Below the pieces are notes generated by a model. That model was given only the letters and a program-made list of their open reading frames with translations. It was not told where the DNA came from and ran no database searches. A stretch of 64,000 nt of DNA. It comes from Thermotoga sp. SG1. Its GTDB lineage: Bacteria > Thermotogota > Thermotogae > Thermotogales > Thermotogaceae. A program made the position numbers and the translations under genes. The stretch is taken from assembly GCF_002865985.1 (NCBI RefSeq), contig NZ_LNDD01000005.1, forward strand, positions 248,001 to 312,000. Direction: 5' to 3'. Shown here piece by piece: positions 49,181 to 59,129 of the stretch (positions within the stretch are counted from its first letter, which is position 1; every line of letters begins with the position of its first letter).

Positions 49181-49725
49181 TAAGCAGAGAAAACGCTCTT
49201 GCTCTGTTGAAAAAACACGTCAGAACGAAAAATCTGATAAAACACTGTCTGGCGACGGAAGCGGTGATGAGAGCCCTCGCAAGGGAATTCAACGAAGACA
49301 AGGAAAAATGGGGAATAGCGGGCCTGCTTCACGACCTGGATTACGACTACACCAAAGACAATCCGGACGAACATGGACTGAAAACCCTGGAGATTTTGAA
49401 GGAAGAGGACGTTCCTGAAGACGTTCTCAACGCGATCCTTGCACACTGTGGAAAGAAAGACCCCGAAACTCTTATGGAAAAAGCGCTCTACGCGGTGGAT
49501 CCAGTGACGGGTTTTATCGTGGCGGCAGCCCTCATCAGACCAGAGAAAAAACTGGAAGTGCTCGATGTCGACTTTTTGATGAGAAGATTCAAAGAGAAAG
49601 CATTTGCGAGGGGAGCTAGCAGAGAACAGATCAGATCCTGCGAATCGTTCGGACTGTCGCTGGAGAGGTTTCTGGGGATATCCCTTGAGGCGATGAAGTC
49701 CATTGCCTCTGATCTTGGTCTGTGA
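49177..49725 (+). CDS. HD-domain (HDIG) phosphohydrolase
   Basis: 182 residues, TTG start overlapping the radC stop after GGGAGGAGGG. Metal site: [16 protein letters not shown] (His), [10 protein letters not shown] (HD), EHGLKT and AHCGKKDP (His), an HDIG-type pattern. A soluble small-molecule or nucleotide phosphohydrolase; substrate unknown. Precedes deoC by 10 bp. Confidence 0.82.
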   Translation: MISRENALALLKKHVRTKNLIKHCLATEAVMRALAREFNEDKEKWGIAGLLHDLDYDYTKDNPDEHGLKTLEILKEEDVPEDVLNAILAHCGKKDPETLMEKALYAVDPVTGFIVAAALIRPEKKLEVLDVDFLMRRFKEKAFARGASREQIRSCESFGLSLERFLGISLEAMKSIASDLGL

Positions 49726-49735
49726 GGTGGTCTCG

Positions 49736-50482
49736 ATGCTGGAGTACGAAATCGAAAAGGAAATAGTGAGGTACAGAGAGTCCTACGAGTTCAAACCGTT
49801 CAGAGAGAGTGTTTCCCTCGAGGATGTGAGAAGAGCGATAGAGCACACAAATCTGAAGCCCTTTGCCACACCAGATGACATAATAAAGCTCTGCCAGGAG
49901 GCAAAGGATAACAGGCTCTACGGTGTGTGCGTAAACCCCTGTTATATTCCGATTGCAAAGAGAGAGCTTTCAGAGACCGATGTTAGGGTTGTCACCGTTG
50001 TTGGATTTCCTCTGGGTGCGAACGAAAGCAGAACGAAAGCTCAGGAAACTGTCTTTGCCATCGAAAGCGGAGCTGACGAAATCGACATGGTTCTGAACAT
50101 CGGTATGTTGAAAGCCAAAGAGTGGGAGTTTGTCTACGAAGATATCAGAAGCGTTGTGGAGGCTGCGCGCGGGAAAACGGTCAAGGTGATACTGGAGACG
50201 TGTTATCTCGATCTGGAAGAAAAGATAGCAGCATGCGTCATTTCCAAACTTGCAGGTGCTCACTACGTGAAGACCTCGACCGGATTTGGTCCAAAAGGTG
50301 CGACTGTAGAAGACGTCCACCTTTTGAAATGGATCGTTGGAAAAGAGATGAAAGTGAAGGCGGCAGGTGGCATCAGAACCTTCGAAGACGCCGCCAAGAT
50401 GATGATGTACGGTGCGGACAAGATAGGCACGAGTTCTGGGCACAGAATTGTGATGGAGGGGGAGGAAAAGCATGGAGGTTGA
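49736..50482 (+). CDS. deoC: Deoxyribose-phosphate aldolase
   Basis: 248 residues from ATG 49736 after GTGAGGTGG, the same length as I recall for T. maritima DeoC. Cleaves 2-deoxyribose-5-phosphate to acetaldehyde and glyceraldehyde-3-phosphate. Schiff-base Lys in GAHYVKTSTGFGP, second Lys in VKAAGGIRT and Asp in ADEIDMVLNIG. Nucleoside salvage. Overlaps the cyclodeaminase by 11 bp. Confidence 0.95.
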   Translation: MLEYEIEKEIVRYRESYEFKPFRESVSLEDVRRAIEHTNLKPFATPDDIIKLCQEAKDNRLYGVCVNPCYIPIAKRELSETDVRVVTVVGFPLGANESRTKAQETVFAIESGADEIDMVLNIGMLKAKEWEFVYEDIRSVVEAARGKTVKVILETCYLDLEEKIAACVISKLAGAHYVKTSTGFGPKGATVEDVHLLKWIVGKEMKVKAAGGIRTFEDAAKMMMYGADKIGTSSGHRIVMEGEEKHGG

Positions 50483-51080
50483 AAATCTTTCACTGAAAGA
50501 GTTCTGTGAAAAGGTTGCGGAGAGAAAACCCACCCCCGGTGGGGGAGCTGTCGGTTCAGTTGTCGGTGCTCTGGCCTGTGCCCTCGCCGAGATGGTAGCA
50601 AACTTCACGAGGAAGAAAAAGGGATACGAGGACGTTGAACCGGAGATGGAAAGAATCGTTGAGGCAATGGAGGAAGCAAGAGAAAAGCTCTTTTCCCTCG
50701 CAGAAAAGGACATGAAAGCCTTCGAAAAAGTGATGAAGGCCTACAAGGGATCTAGAGAAGAGCTTCAGACTGCGCTCAAGGAAGCTGCATCTGTTCCCTT
50801 GGATGTCATAAGGGTCATGAGAGATCTGGGGCACGATCTTGAAAAGCTTGCAGAATTTGGAAACAAAAATCTAGCTTCTGACACGCTGAACGCCATGGAC
50901 CTCTGTCGTGCGGTGTTTCTGGTTGAAAAAGTGAACGTTCTGGTCAATCTGAAGAATATAGAGGATGAGAAATTCAAAAACGAGATGCTGGAAGAACTCG
51001 AAGGGCAGGAAAAGCAAATAGAGGGAAGTTACAGAAGAGTGAGAGAGTATCTGGAGGGAGTCGTGTGGAATTCGAAGTGA
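50472..51080 (+). CDS. fchA: Formiminotetrahydrofolate cyclodeaminase-like protein
   Basis: 202 residues, all-helical FTCD-C fold. Signature PTPGGGAVGSVVGALACALAEMV at 20-42 (split: PTPGGGAVGSVVG then ALACALAEMV). Converts 5-formimino-THF to methenyl-THF in one-carbon metabolism if the activity is conserved. No FTCD transferase partner is present. GGAGG precedes the start within deoC. Confidence 0.9.
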   Translation: MEVENLSLKEFCEKVAERKPTPGGGAVGSVVGALACALAEMVANFTRKKKGYEDVEPEMERIVEAMEEAREKLFSLAEKDMKAFEKVMKAYKGSREELQTALKEAASVPLDVIRVMRDLGHDLEKLAEFGNKNLASDTLNAMDLCRAVFLVEKVNVLVNLKNIEDEKFKNEMLEELEGQEKQIEGSYRRVREYLEGVVWNSK

Positions 51081-52174
51081 AAAAGACCTCTGGAAGGGCA
51101 AGAGTCGGTGTTCTGAAACTACCACACGGTGTTGTGAAGACACCCGTTTTCATGCCGGTTGGAACGAACGCGAACGTAAAACTCCTCACTCCACGCGACC
51201 TGGAAGAAGCAGGAGCAGAGATCGTGCTGTCGAACACGTTCCATCTCATGCTCAAACCGGGAGTCGAGATCATAAGACTCCACGGTGGACTTCACAAATT
51301 CATGGGATGGAAAAAGCCCATACTCACCGACAGTGGAGGGTTTCAGGTCTTCAGTCTCCCAAAACTCAAGATAGACGATGAGGGTGTGACCTTCAAGTCG
51401 CCGATAGATGGATCGAAGGTCTTCCTCAGCCCGGAGATTTCGATGGAGGTTCAGAGCGCTCTCGGTTCTGACATCTGCATGGCCTTTGATCACTGCCCCC
51501 CGCCCGATGCGGACTACGAGGTGGTGAAGGAGGCAACTGAACGCACTTACAGATGGGCCCTGAGATCCAAAGAGGCGTTCAAAACGGAAAATCAGGTGCT
51601 CTTTGGCATCGTTCAGGGGGGTGTGTATCCCGATTTGAGGAAGGAAAGCGCTCTTCAGATAACGTCGATAGGATTCGATGGGTACGCAATAGGAGGGCTC
51701 AGCATAGGAGAGGAAAGAAGTCTCACGCTCGAGATGACAGAAATCAGCGTGGAGTATCTGCCGGAGGACAGGCCCCGGTACTTCATGGGAGGAGGATCTC
51801 CCGAACTCATCCTGGAACTCGTCGATCGTGGTGTTGATATGTTCGACAGTGTCTTTCCAACAAGGATCGCCCGTCACGGAACCGCCCTCACCTGGAAAGG
51901 AAGGTTGAATCTGAAGGCATCCTACAACAAGAGATCTCTCGATCCTGTGGACGAGCAGTGCGGGTGTTATACTTGTAAAAACTTCACCCGTTCTTACATA
52001 CACCATCTGATAGATCGTGGTGAAGTTCTGGGACAGATCCTGCTCACTCTTCACAATGTGAGCTTCATGATTTCCTTTATGCGTGAAATGAGACGCTCCA
52101 TAGAGGAAGGAACTTTCAGGGAGTTCAAAAGCAAAATGATCGATGTTTATTCATCAGGGGGTGTTAACGTATGA
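51065..52174 (+). CDS. tgt: tRNA-guanine transglycosylase
   Basis: 369 residues, GTG-type start inside the preceding gene. Exchanges guanine-34 for preQ1 in tRNAs with GUN anticodons. LTDSGGFQVFSL with the general base-type Asp, FDHCPPPDADYE, GGLSIGE, nucleophile Asp in MFDSVFPTRIARHGTA and the zinc site CGCYTCKNFTRSYIHHL. TIM-barrel length is standard. The overlap with the next gene is 4 bp. Confidence 0.95.
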   Translation: MEFEVKKTSGRARVGVLKLPHGVVKTPVFMPVGTNANVKLLTPRDLEEAGAEIVLSNTFHLMLKPGVEIIRLHGGLHKFMGWKKPILTDSGGFQVFSLPKLKIDDEGVTFKSPIDGSKVFLSPEISMEVQSALGSDICMAFDHCPPPDADYEVVKEATERTYRWALRSKEAFKTENQVLFGIVQGGVYPDLRKESALQITSIGFDGYAIGGLSIGEERSLTLEMTEISVEYLPEDRPRYFMGGGSPELILELVDRGVDMFDSVFPTRIARHGTALTWKGRLNLKASYNKRSLDPVDEQCGCYTCKNFTRSYIHHLIDRGEVLGQILLTLHNVSFMISFMREMRRSIEEGTFREFKSKMIDVYSSGGVNV

Positions 52175-52971
52175 AGAAGGTACTCCTTTTCTTTTTGATA
52201 GCGTCAGGTGTACTTTTAGCCTCTCAGCTAGAGATTTTCTCTTCTTCAGGTGAATGGGCTTTTTTTGAAAATCCCGCGAGGGTGTACTTTCTCAGCAAAC
52301 AGGGACTCATAGGGTCCTACGATGTTCTGTCTAGCGATGGAGGATCTCTGGGTACGTTTTTGATCGGTCTGTTTCAACCACCCGAGGCGAATATAGCAGG
52401 AGTTCTGTTCCTGAAAAGGAGTACATTGAAGAGCGCCGAGTACACCACTTCGATTGAGTACGATGTGGCGATTTCTCCAGAGGAAAACGTGATGATCGGA
52501 GCCGGTGCTTCTCTTGCAATGGATCAGGATGGAAGAAAGAAGCTTGATCTTCACGGCGGCGTTTTCGGATATCTTCTGAAGGACGTCGGATACTCTGTGA
52601 GTGTGAGAGATTTCACGCTTTGGAGCCAGGAAGGAACCTACATGGGAGGAGTTTACACATTGAAGCTCTTCTATGACTCGTCCAGAAAGAACAGATTTTC
52701 CTACTGTCTTCAGTTCGATCAGGAGGTGCTGGAAAACAGAATAGATTTCGTGATAGGAAAAGAACAGAAGGCTGGCCTTGGTATCTCCATGGTGACCAAC
52801 ACTGACACAGGGCAGAACGCTTTCAAGATATCTCTTGGATTCTATGCAAGCGTGAACAACGTTTCAATAGGATTCGACACGTTCGTTCTCAGTTCTTCTG
52901 TCAGTTCGAATTCCTTCTCCGAATACCATTACACGAGAGGAACTGGTATTAGATTCGCCGTGAGGTGGTGA
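52171..52971 (+). CDS. Exported, probably beta-barrel outer-membrane protein
   Basis: 266 residues with a signal peptide (KKVLLFFLIASGVLLASQ). The mature part has alternating strands (SIEYDVAISPEENVMIGAGA, SVSVRDFTLWSQEGTYMGG, FKISLGFYASVNNVSIGFD) and ends in W, like outer-membrane barrels of the PorV/UPF0164 style. The motif WAFFENPARVYFL near the start resembles the NPA motif of such proteins. Function unknown. Confidence 0.65.
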   Translation: MKKVLLFFLIASGVLLASQLEIFSSSGEWAFFENPARVYFLSKQGLIGSYDVLSSDGGSLGTFLIGLFQPPEANIAGVLFLKRSTLKSAEYTTSIEYDVAISPEENVMIGAGASLAMDQDGRKKLDLHGGVFGYLLKDVGYSVSVRDFTLWSQEGTYMGGVYTLKLFYDSSRKNRFSYCLQFDQEVLENRIDFVIGKEQKAGLGISMVTNTDTGQNAFKISLGFYASVNNVSIGFDTFVLSSSVSSNSFSEYHYTRGTGIRFAVRW

Positions 52972-52973
52972 AA

Positions 52974-53783
52974 ATGTTGCTAACGAGACTTATTCTCACA
53001 GCGATCACCGTCGCCGTATCGTATTTGATTTTCAAGTGGCTCTTCAAACTCATCGAAAAAAGCGTCGAAAAACTGGGAAAAGAGCTCCAGATGAGAAACA
53101 CCATCAGGTTCTTTCTTGGTCTCATCATAGCCGTGATGGCCATCATGGTTGTTCTTGACATCTGGGATCTCAACCTTGCCCCCATGCTGGCGGGTGTGGG
53201 AATAGGAGGACTCGTTGTTGGTCTGGCACTTCAGGAGCCGCTTTCCAATTTCTTCTCCGGGATTTTCCTGCTCGTTTCCCGGGCGGTGAAGGAAGGAGAG
53301 GCACTGGAAGTGGGAGGGGTTTCTGGAACCGTCGAGGTGGTGAACCTGAACCACACGGTAATCAGAACGTGGGACGGAAAAAGGGTGATGATTCCAAACA
53401 GATCCGTCTGGAACGACAAGATCATTCATTTTTGGCCTTCCAGTGTGAGAAGACAGGAGATCACAGTGGGAGTTCCGTACTCTGCGGATCTCAGAAAGGT
53501 TGTGGAAATTTTTCAGAAGGCTCTTGAGGACGAAGAGACGGTGGAAAAGGATCCTGCACCTGCGATCGTTTTCTCTGGATTCAACAACTCTTCCATAGAT
53601 TTCATAATCAGGTTCTGGGTGAATCGTGATAACTTCTTCGAGGGTGTAAAGAGGCTTGCTTTCAGGATAAAGGATTATTTGGAAAAAGAAGGAATCTACA
53701 TACCCTTCCCGCAACTCGATGTACATTTCGACGAAGAGTTCCTGAGGGCGTGGAAATATGAAAGCACTGAAAATAAGAATTGA
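52974..53783 (+). CDS. mscS: MscS-family mechanosensitive channel
   Basis: 269 residues from ATG 52974 after GAGGTGGTG. Three membrane spans; the pore-lining third helix GVGIGGLVVGLALQEPLSNFFSGIF is characteristic. Then the beta domain (VSGTVEVVNLNHTVIRTWDG, MIPNRSVWNDKI) and the alpha/beta C-terminal domain. Opens under membrane tension to release solutes. Overlaps the acylphosphatase gene by 26 bp. Confidence 0.9.
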   Translation: MLLTRLILTAITVAVSYLIFKWLFKLIEKSVEKLGKELQMRNTIRFFLGLIIAVMAIMVVLDIWDLNLAPMLAGVGIGGLVVGLALQEPLSNFFSGIFLLVSRAVKEGEALEVGGVSGTVEVVNLNHTVIRTWDGKRVMIPNRSVWNDKIIHFWPSSVRRQEITVGVPYSADLRKVVEIFQKALEDEETVEKDPAPAIVFSGFNNSSIDFIIRFWVNRDNFFEGVKRLAFRIKDYLEKEGIYIPFPQLDVHFDEEFLRAWKYESTENKN

Positions 53784-54030
53784 AGGGATCGTACAGGGAG
53801 TTGGATTCCGGTACTTTACCAGAAGGATCGCCAGAACCCTTGGTATAAAGGGCTATGTGATGAACATGGACGATGGATCCGTCTTCATCCATGCCGAAGG
53901 TGAGGAAGAAAAACTTCGCCGGTTCCTGGATGAGGTATCAAAAGGACCTCCGGCGGCCGTTGTAACGAATGTGAGTGTTGAAGAAACCTCTCCAGAGGGA
54001 TACGAGGACTTCACGATCAGATATTATTAA
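53758..54030 (+). CDS. acyP: Acylphosphatase
   Basis: 90 residues. Hydrolyses acyl phosphates. Substrate-binding Arg in IVQGVGFRYFTRRIA and catalytic Asn in KGYVMNMDDGSVFIHAEG are both present; alpha/beta sandwich of normal length. Starts within the end of mscS. Confidence 0.93.
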   Translation: MKALKIRIEGIVQGVGFRYFTRRIARTLGIKGYVMNMDDGSVFIHAEGEEEKLRRFLDEVSKGPPAAVVTNVSVEETSPEGYEDFTIRYY

Positions 54031-54181
54031 TGTTATGTGACATTGGTTGGGTGTATTAAGTTAAACCACCGAGTCTTTGAAATCGTTTTGTAACAATGAT
54101 TAAGTCACTCTTTAGACAATCGGAAAACTGTCATTAATGAGAAGCGTCTAATATCAGAGAAGGCGCTCTGGAGGTGTTTGG

Positions 54182-55483
54182 ATGTTCGAAAATCTTCAGG
54201 AAAAACTCTCTCGAGTTTTCAAAAATCTTTCCGGACGCGGAAAGATAACAGAGAAAAACGTGAAAGATGCCGTCAGGGAAGTGAAACTTTCCCTGCTGGA
54301 GGCCGATGTCAACTACAAGGTTGTGAAGGAGTTCGTCGATCATGTTTTACAGAAGGCACTCGGTGAAGAGGTTCTCAAGAGCCTGACACCGGATCAGCAA
54401 TTCATAAAGATCGTAAGGGACGAACTGATCAAGATAATGGGCGAAAAGAACGAACCTCTGAGATTGATTCACAGACCCGCTCCCATAATGATGGTAGGAC
54501 TTCAGGGTAGCGGAAAAACCACAACATGTGCAAAACTCGCAAAACTTCTCAAGAAAGAAGGGAGAAACCCTTTGCTCGTTGCGGCCGACCTTTACAGGCC
54601 TGCGGCAGTGGATCAGCTCGTGAAACTCGGAAACCAGATAGGGGTGAACGTGGTCCACGATTACAACAAGTCACCCGTTGAGATAGTAAAAGAAGGCATT
54701 CAGGAGGCAGAAAGAACGGGAAAAGACGTTCTCATAGTCGATACAGCGGGGCGTCTTCACATAGATGAGGATATGATGAGAGAACTTGAGGAGATAAAGG
54801 CCATTCTCAACCCCGATGAGATTCTGCTCGTTGTGGATGCGATGATGGGGCAGGATGCGGTCAACACTGCGAAAGTCTTCGATGAAAAACTCGACCTTAC
54901 AGGGTTTGTTGTGACGAAGATGGACGGGGACGCAAGGGGCGGAGTGATTCTATCCATAAAGTACGTAACAGGAAAGCCTGTCAAATTCATAGGAACGAGC
55001 GAAAAACTCGACGGGCTGGAACCCTTCCACCCAGACAGGATCGCAAACAGAATTCTCGGCATGGGAGACGTTCTTTCCCTGATCGAGAAGGTAGAAAAAG
55101 AGCTCGACCAGGAAAAGATGAAAAAGAGTGCCGAAAAGTTTTTAAGGGCAGAATTCACTCTAGAAGACTTCAAAGAACAGCTTCAGGAGATGAAAAAATT
55201 GGGACCACTCTCTTCCATCCTTGAGATGCTCCCGGGTGCTCCTAAGGTGGATGTCGAAATGAGCGAAAAAGAACTGAAAAAGATAGAAGCCATCATAAAT
55301 TCTATGACCATAGAAGAGAGGAGAAACCCCCGGATAATAGATGCAAGCAGAAAAAGAAGGATCGCCCGCGGAAGCGGCACCACCGTTCAAGATGTAAACA
55401 AACTTCTCAAGAGCTATGAGCAGATGAAGGTCCTCATGAAGAGAATGAAGAAAGGGAAATTCAAAATACCATTTGGGTTCTGA
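54182..55483 (+). CDS. ffh: Signal recognition particle GTPase Ffh (SRP54)
   Basis: 433 residues after CTGGAGGTG. N domain (helical), GTPase G1 MVGLQGSGKTTTCAKLA, G2/insertion DLYRPAAVDQL, G3 DTAGR, G4 TKMDGDARGG, closing loop GMGD; M domain 300-433 with GPLSSILEMLPG and the SRP RNA-binding motif RRIARGSGTTVQDVNKLLK. Targets membrane proteins to the translocon. The 150-bp region before it (54031-54181) is AT-rich and probably holds the promoter of the translation operon. Confidence 0.96.
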   Translation: MFENLQEKLSRVFKNLSGRGKITEKNVKDAVREVKLSLLEADVNYKVVKEFVDHVLQKALGEEVLKSLTPDQQFIKIVRDELIKIMGEKNEPLRLIHRPAPIMMVGLQGSGKTTTCAKLAKLLKKEGRNPLLVAADLYRPAAVDQLVKLGNQIGVNVVHDYNKSPVEIVKEGIQEAERTGKDVLIVDTAGRLHIDEDMMRELEEIKAILNPDEILLVVDAMMGQDAVNTAKVFDEKLDLTGFVVTKMDGDARGGVILSIKYVTGKPVKFIGTSEKLDGLEPFHPDRIANRILGMGDVLSLIEKVEKELDQEKMKKSAEKFLRAEFTLEDFKEQLQEMKKLGPLSSILEMLPGAPKVDVEMSEKELKKIEAIINSMTIEERRNPRIIDASRKRRIARGSGTTVQDVNKLLKSYEQMKVLMKRMKKGKFKIPFGF

Positions 55484-55496
55484 GGAGGTGTAGGTT

Positions 55497-55784
55497 GTGG
55501 TCAGGATAAGACTCACGAGAATGGGAAAGAGGAAGCAGCCCTTTTACAGAATAGTGGTTGTGGACAGCAGAAAGAGAAGAGACGGTGCCTACATTGAATC
55601 GCTCGGTTACTACAATCCTCTGAAAGAGGGAGAGATAAAGCTCGATGTCGAGAAGGCTGTGGACTGGATATTGAAGGGAGCCCAGCCAAGTGACACCGTG
55701 AGGGATATCTTCAGAAAGTTCGGCGTTATGAAGAGGGTACATGAAATAAAGTACGGAAAGAAGGAGGAGGCAACCTCTGAATGA
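55497..55784 (+). CDS. rpsP: Ribosomal protein bS16
   Basis: 95 residues, GTG start after GAGGAGGTG. Small-subunit protein with the conserved [28 protein letters not shown] and ESLGYYNP. The C-terminus is slightly longer than average. Cotranscribed with ffh and khpA. Confidence 0.95.
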   Translation: MVRIRLTRMGKRKQPFYRIVVVDSRKRRDGAYIESLGYYNPLKEGEIKLDVEKAVDWILKGAQPSDTVRDIFRKFGVMKRVHEIKYGKKEEATSE

Positions 55785-56008
55785 AAGAACTCGTTGAGAA
55801 GATCCTTCGGGGGATAGTGAAACATCCCGAGGAAGTGGTGGTTGTTGAGTTCGACGAAGAAGGGAAAAAGGTGTACGAGATAGTGGTGAACGAAGAAGAC
55901 GTTGGACAGGTCATAGGAAAAGATGGAAGGACCATAAAGTCTTTGAAGATTCTGCTGAGTGCTCTCCTGGGTGACTCCAAGGAGATCACCATCAGGGTGG
56001 TCAGGTGA
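55781..56008 (+). CDS. khpA: KH-domain RNA-binding protein KhpA
   Basis: 75 residues with one KH domain; the RNA-contacting GxxG is in [17 protein letters not shown]. Usually located between rpsP and rimM, as here. Small RNA-binding protein. 4-bp overlap with rpsP. Confidence 0.9.
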   Translation: MKELVEKILRGIVKHPEEVVVVEFDEEGKKVYEIVVNEEDVGQVIGKDGRTIKSLKILLSALLGDSKEITIRVVR

Positions 56009-56012
56009 AAGC

Positions 56013-56542
56013 ATGATAAAGACCGTTCAGGACCTGATCAACGAAAGAATTGCCGTTGGAAAGGTTGTCAACACACATGGATTGAAGGGAGAGGTTAAGT
56101 TCTTCCCTTACACGAACTCGGAAGAGATTGTGAAGAACCTCTCCAGCGTCGTGCTTTACAACAGAGAAAAGAAGGTCTTCTACAACCTTTCCGTTGAGTC
56201 CGTGAGGAGGATGAACAAGCTTTTCCTGATCAAATTCGAAACGATCGACACAGTGGAGGCAGCAGAGAAGATAAAAGGGTGTGAAGTCTTCATAAAGTAC
56301 GAGGAACTACCTCCCCTTCAAAACGATGAATACTACTTCTACGAAATACTGGGATGCGAGGTTTACTACGAATCCGGAGAGTGTGTTGGAAAGGTCGTCG
56401 ACATAATCGAAACAGGATCGAACGATGTCCTCGTGGTCAAGAAGAAGAACAGGGAAACACTGATTCCCATGATAAAAGACTGTGTCGTTGAAATCAAAAA
56501 GCCTGAGAAAAAGATCGTGGTTAAGGAACTGGAGTGGATTTG

Positions 56543-56543
<1 letters not shown>
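56013..56543 (+). CDS. rimM: Ribosome maturation factor RimM
   Basis: 176 residues from ATG 56013 after AGGTG. N-terminal RimM domain (IAVGKVVNTHGLKGEVKFF) and C-terminal PRC-barrel (YYFYEILGCEVYYESGECVG; VLVVKKKNRETLIPMI). Assists 30S head assembly with S19. Ends in the trmD start (1-bp overlap). Confidence 0.93.
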
Positions 56544-57852
<1,309 letters not shown>

Positions 57853-57855
57853 AAG

Positions 57856-58209
57856 ATGAGTATGGATAATCTTGTAAGAATCATCGAAAAAAAGTATGAA
57901 AAGAAGGAAATCCCGGATTTTAGGCCGGGTGACACGGTAAGAGTACATGTGAAAGTGATCGAAGGTGATAGAGAGAGAACACAGGTTTTCGAAGGAATCG
58001 TTATTGCCAAGAGGGGATCTGGAATAAACAAAACGTTCACCGTGAGAAGAATAGGAAGCCACGGTGTTGGAGTGGAAAGGATATTCCCGATTCACTCACC
58101 CGTTGTAGAAAAGATAGAGGTCGTGAGAAAGGGTAAGGTGAGAAGAGCCAAACTTTACTACCTCAGAGACGTCAAGGGTAAGATCAGGATCAAGGAGCGC
58201 AGGGATTGA
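57856..58209 (+). CDS. rplS: Ribosomal protein bL19
   Basis: 117 residues. Conserved [42 protein letters not shown] and [20 protein letters not shown]. Large-subunit protein at the subunit interface. 3 bp after the preceding gene. Confidence 0.96.
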   Translation: MSMDNLVRIIEKKYEKKEIPDFRPGDTVRVHVKVIEGDRERTQVFEGIVIAKRGSGINKTFTVRRIGSHGVGVERIFPIHSPVVEKIEVVRKGKVRRAKLYYLRDVKGKIRIKERRD

Positions 58210-59129
58210 TGAACTTCAAAAAAGAATCCGTAGAATGGATCAAAGCGTTGCTCTATGCACTTGTTGCTGCAACGATCGTGAGACTCTACATATTCGAGAC
58301 CATGCTGGTACCAACGGGCTCGATGATCCCAACGATCCAGATTGGGGATCGTCTCTTCGTGGAGAAGATCACCTACACCGTTCGAGAACCTCAAATAGGA
58401 GAAATCGTTGTGTTCTGGTCACCCTTTGTTGACGAGCGTGCAAGTCACATGCTTCGTCTCTTTGACAAATTCATGGATCTCTTTTCTCCGGCGAAGTTCA
58501 GAGGCCACGTCAAGTACGTGAAGCGCCTGGTCGGAAAAGGTGGAGATGTTCTGGAGATAAAGGACGGAAAACTCTACGTAAACGGAAAAATTCCTGAAGC
58601 CCTGAAAGACAGATACTACGAGCCAGAAGGGATTTTCAAGTACGAGGATTTCTATGAGTGGCTCTACACCGCAAGCAAATTGAGAAAGGACAAAGAAGCA
58701 TACAGGAATTTCATATACGAACTTGCAAGAGAACACGGAAGGACAGCGGCTGTGCTGGTGTTTTCCCTCATCGGGGAGGAAGGCTTGAAGTACGATGAAC
58801 CGTTCCTCCCCGGTTTGCTGAACTACTTCGATCCTTCGATGGTTTACTACGACGAGAAAACCCAGACCTACTACATTCCAGGAATGATCTACCATGAGTT
58901 CTACGAGGAGTACTATTCCAAGCTGGACCTCAAGAAATACATCGAGAAAACAGAAGACGGTACGGTGAGGATAAGAGTCCCGGAAGGTTTCTACTTTTTG
59001 ATGGGTGACAACACGAAAGAGAGTCTGGACTGCAGATACTTCGGTTTTGTTCCAAAAGATCACATCATTGGCTGGCCCATCTTGAGAATCTGGCCGTTTG
59101 AGAGGTTTGGGCCCATTCAAAAGTACTGA
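58206..59129 (+). CDS. lepB: Signal peptidase I
   Basis: 307 residues with one N-terminal membrane span. Catalytic Ser in [17 protein letters not shown], Lys in [14 protein letters not shown], and the third box [20 protein letters not shown]. It is longer than the roughly 180-residue short form: about 120 residues (aromatic and acidic) are inserted between box D and box E. Cleaves signal peptides of exported proteins. End of the ffh-lepB operon. Confidence 0.93.
   Translation: MMNFKKESVEWIKALLYALVAATIVRLYIFETMLVPTGSMIPTIQIGDRLFVEKITYTVREPQIGEIVVFWSPFVDERASHMLRLFDKFMDLFSPAKFRGHVKYVKRLVGKGGDVLEIKDGKLYVNGKIPEALKDRYYEPEGIFKYEDFYEWLYTASKLRKDKEAYRNFIYELAREHGRTAAVLVFSLIGEEGLKYDEPFLPGLLNYFDPSMVYYDEKTQTYYIPGMIYHEFYEEYYSKLDLKKYIEKTEDGTVRIRVPEGFYFLMGDNTKESLDCRYFGFVPKDHIIGWPILRIWPFERFGPIQKY

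Noticed and set aside
51119-52054. Long frame of 311 codons opposite tgt
   Set aside because: Antisense shadow of a conserved enzyme; no start signal and no recognisable motifs.
54031-54181. Possible RNA gene before ffh
   Set aside because: No tRNA-like or SRP-like structure visible; AT-rich leader with only weak promoter-like boxes.
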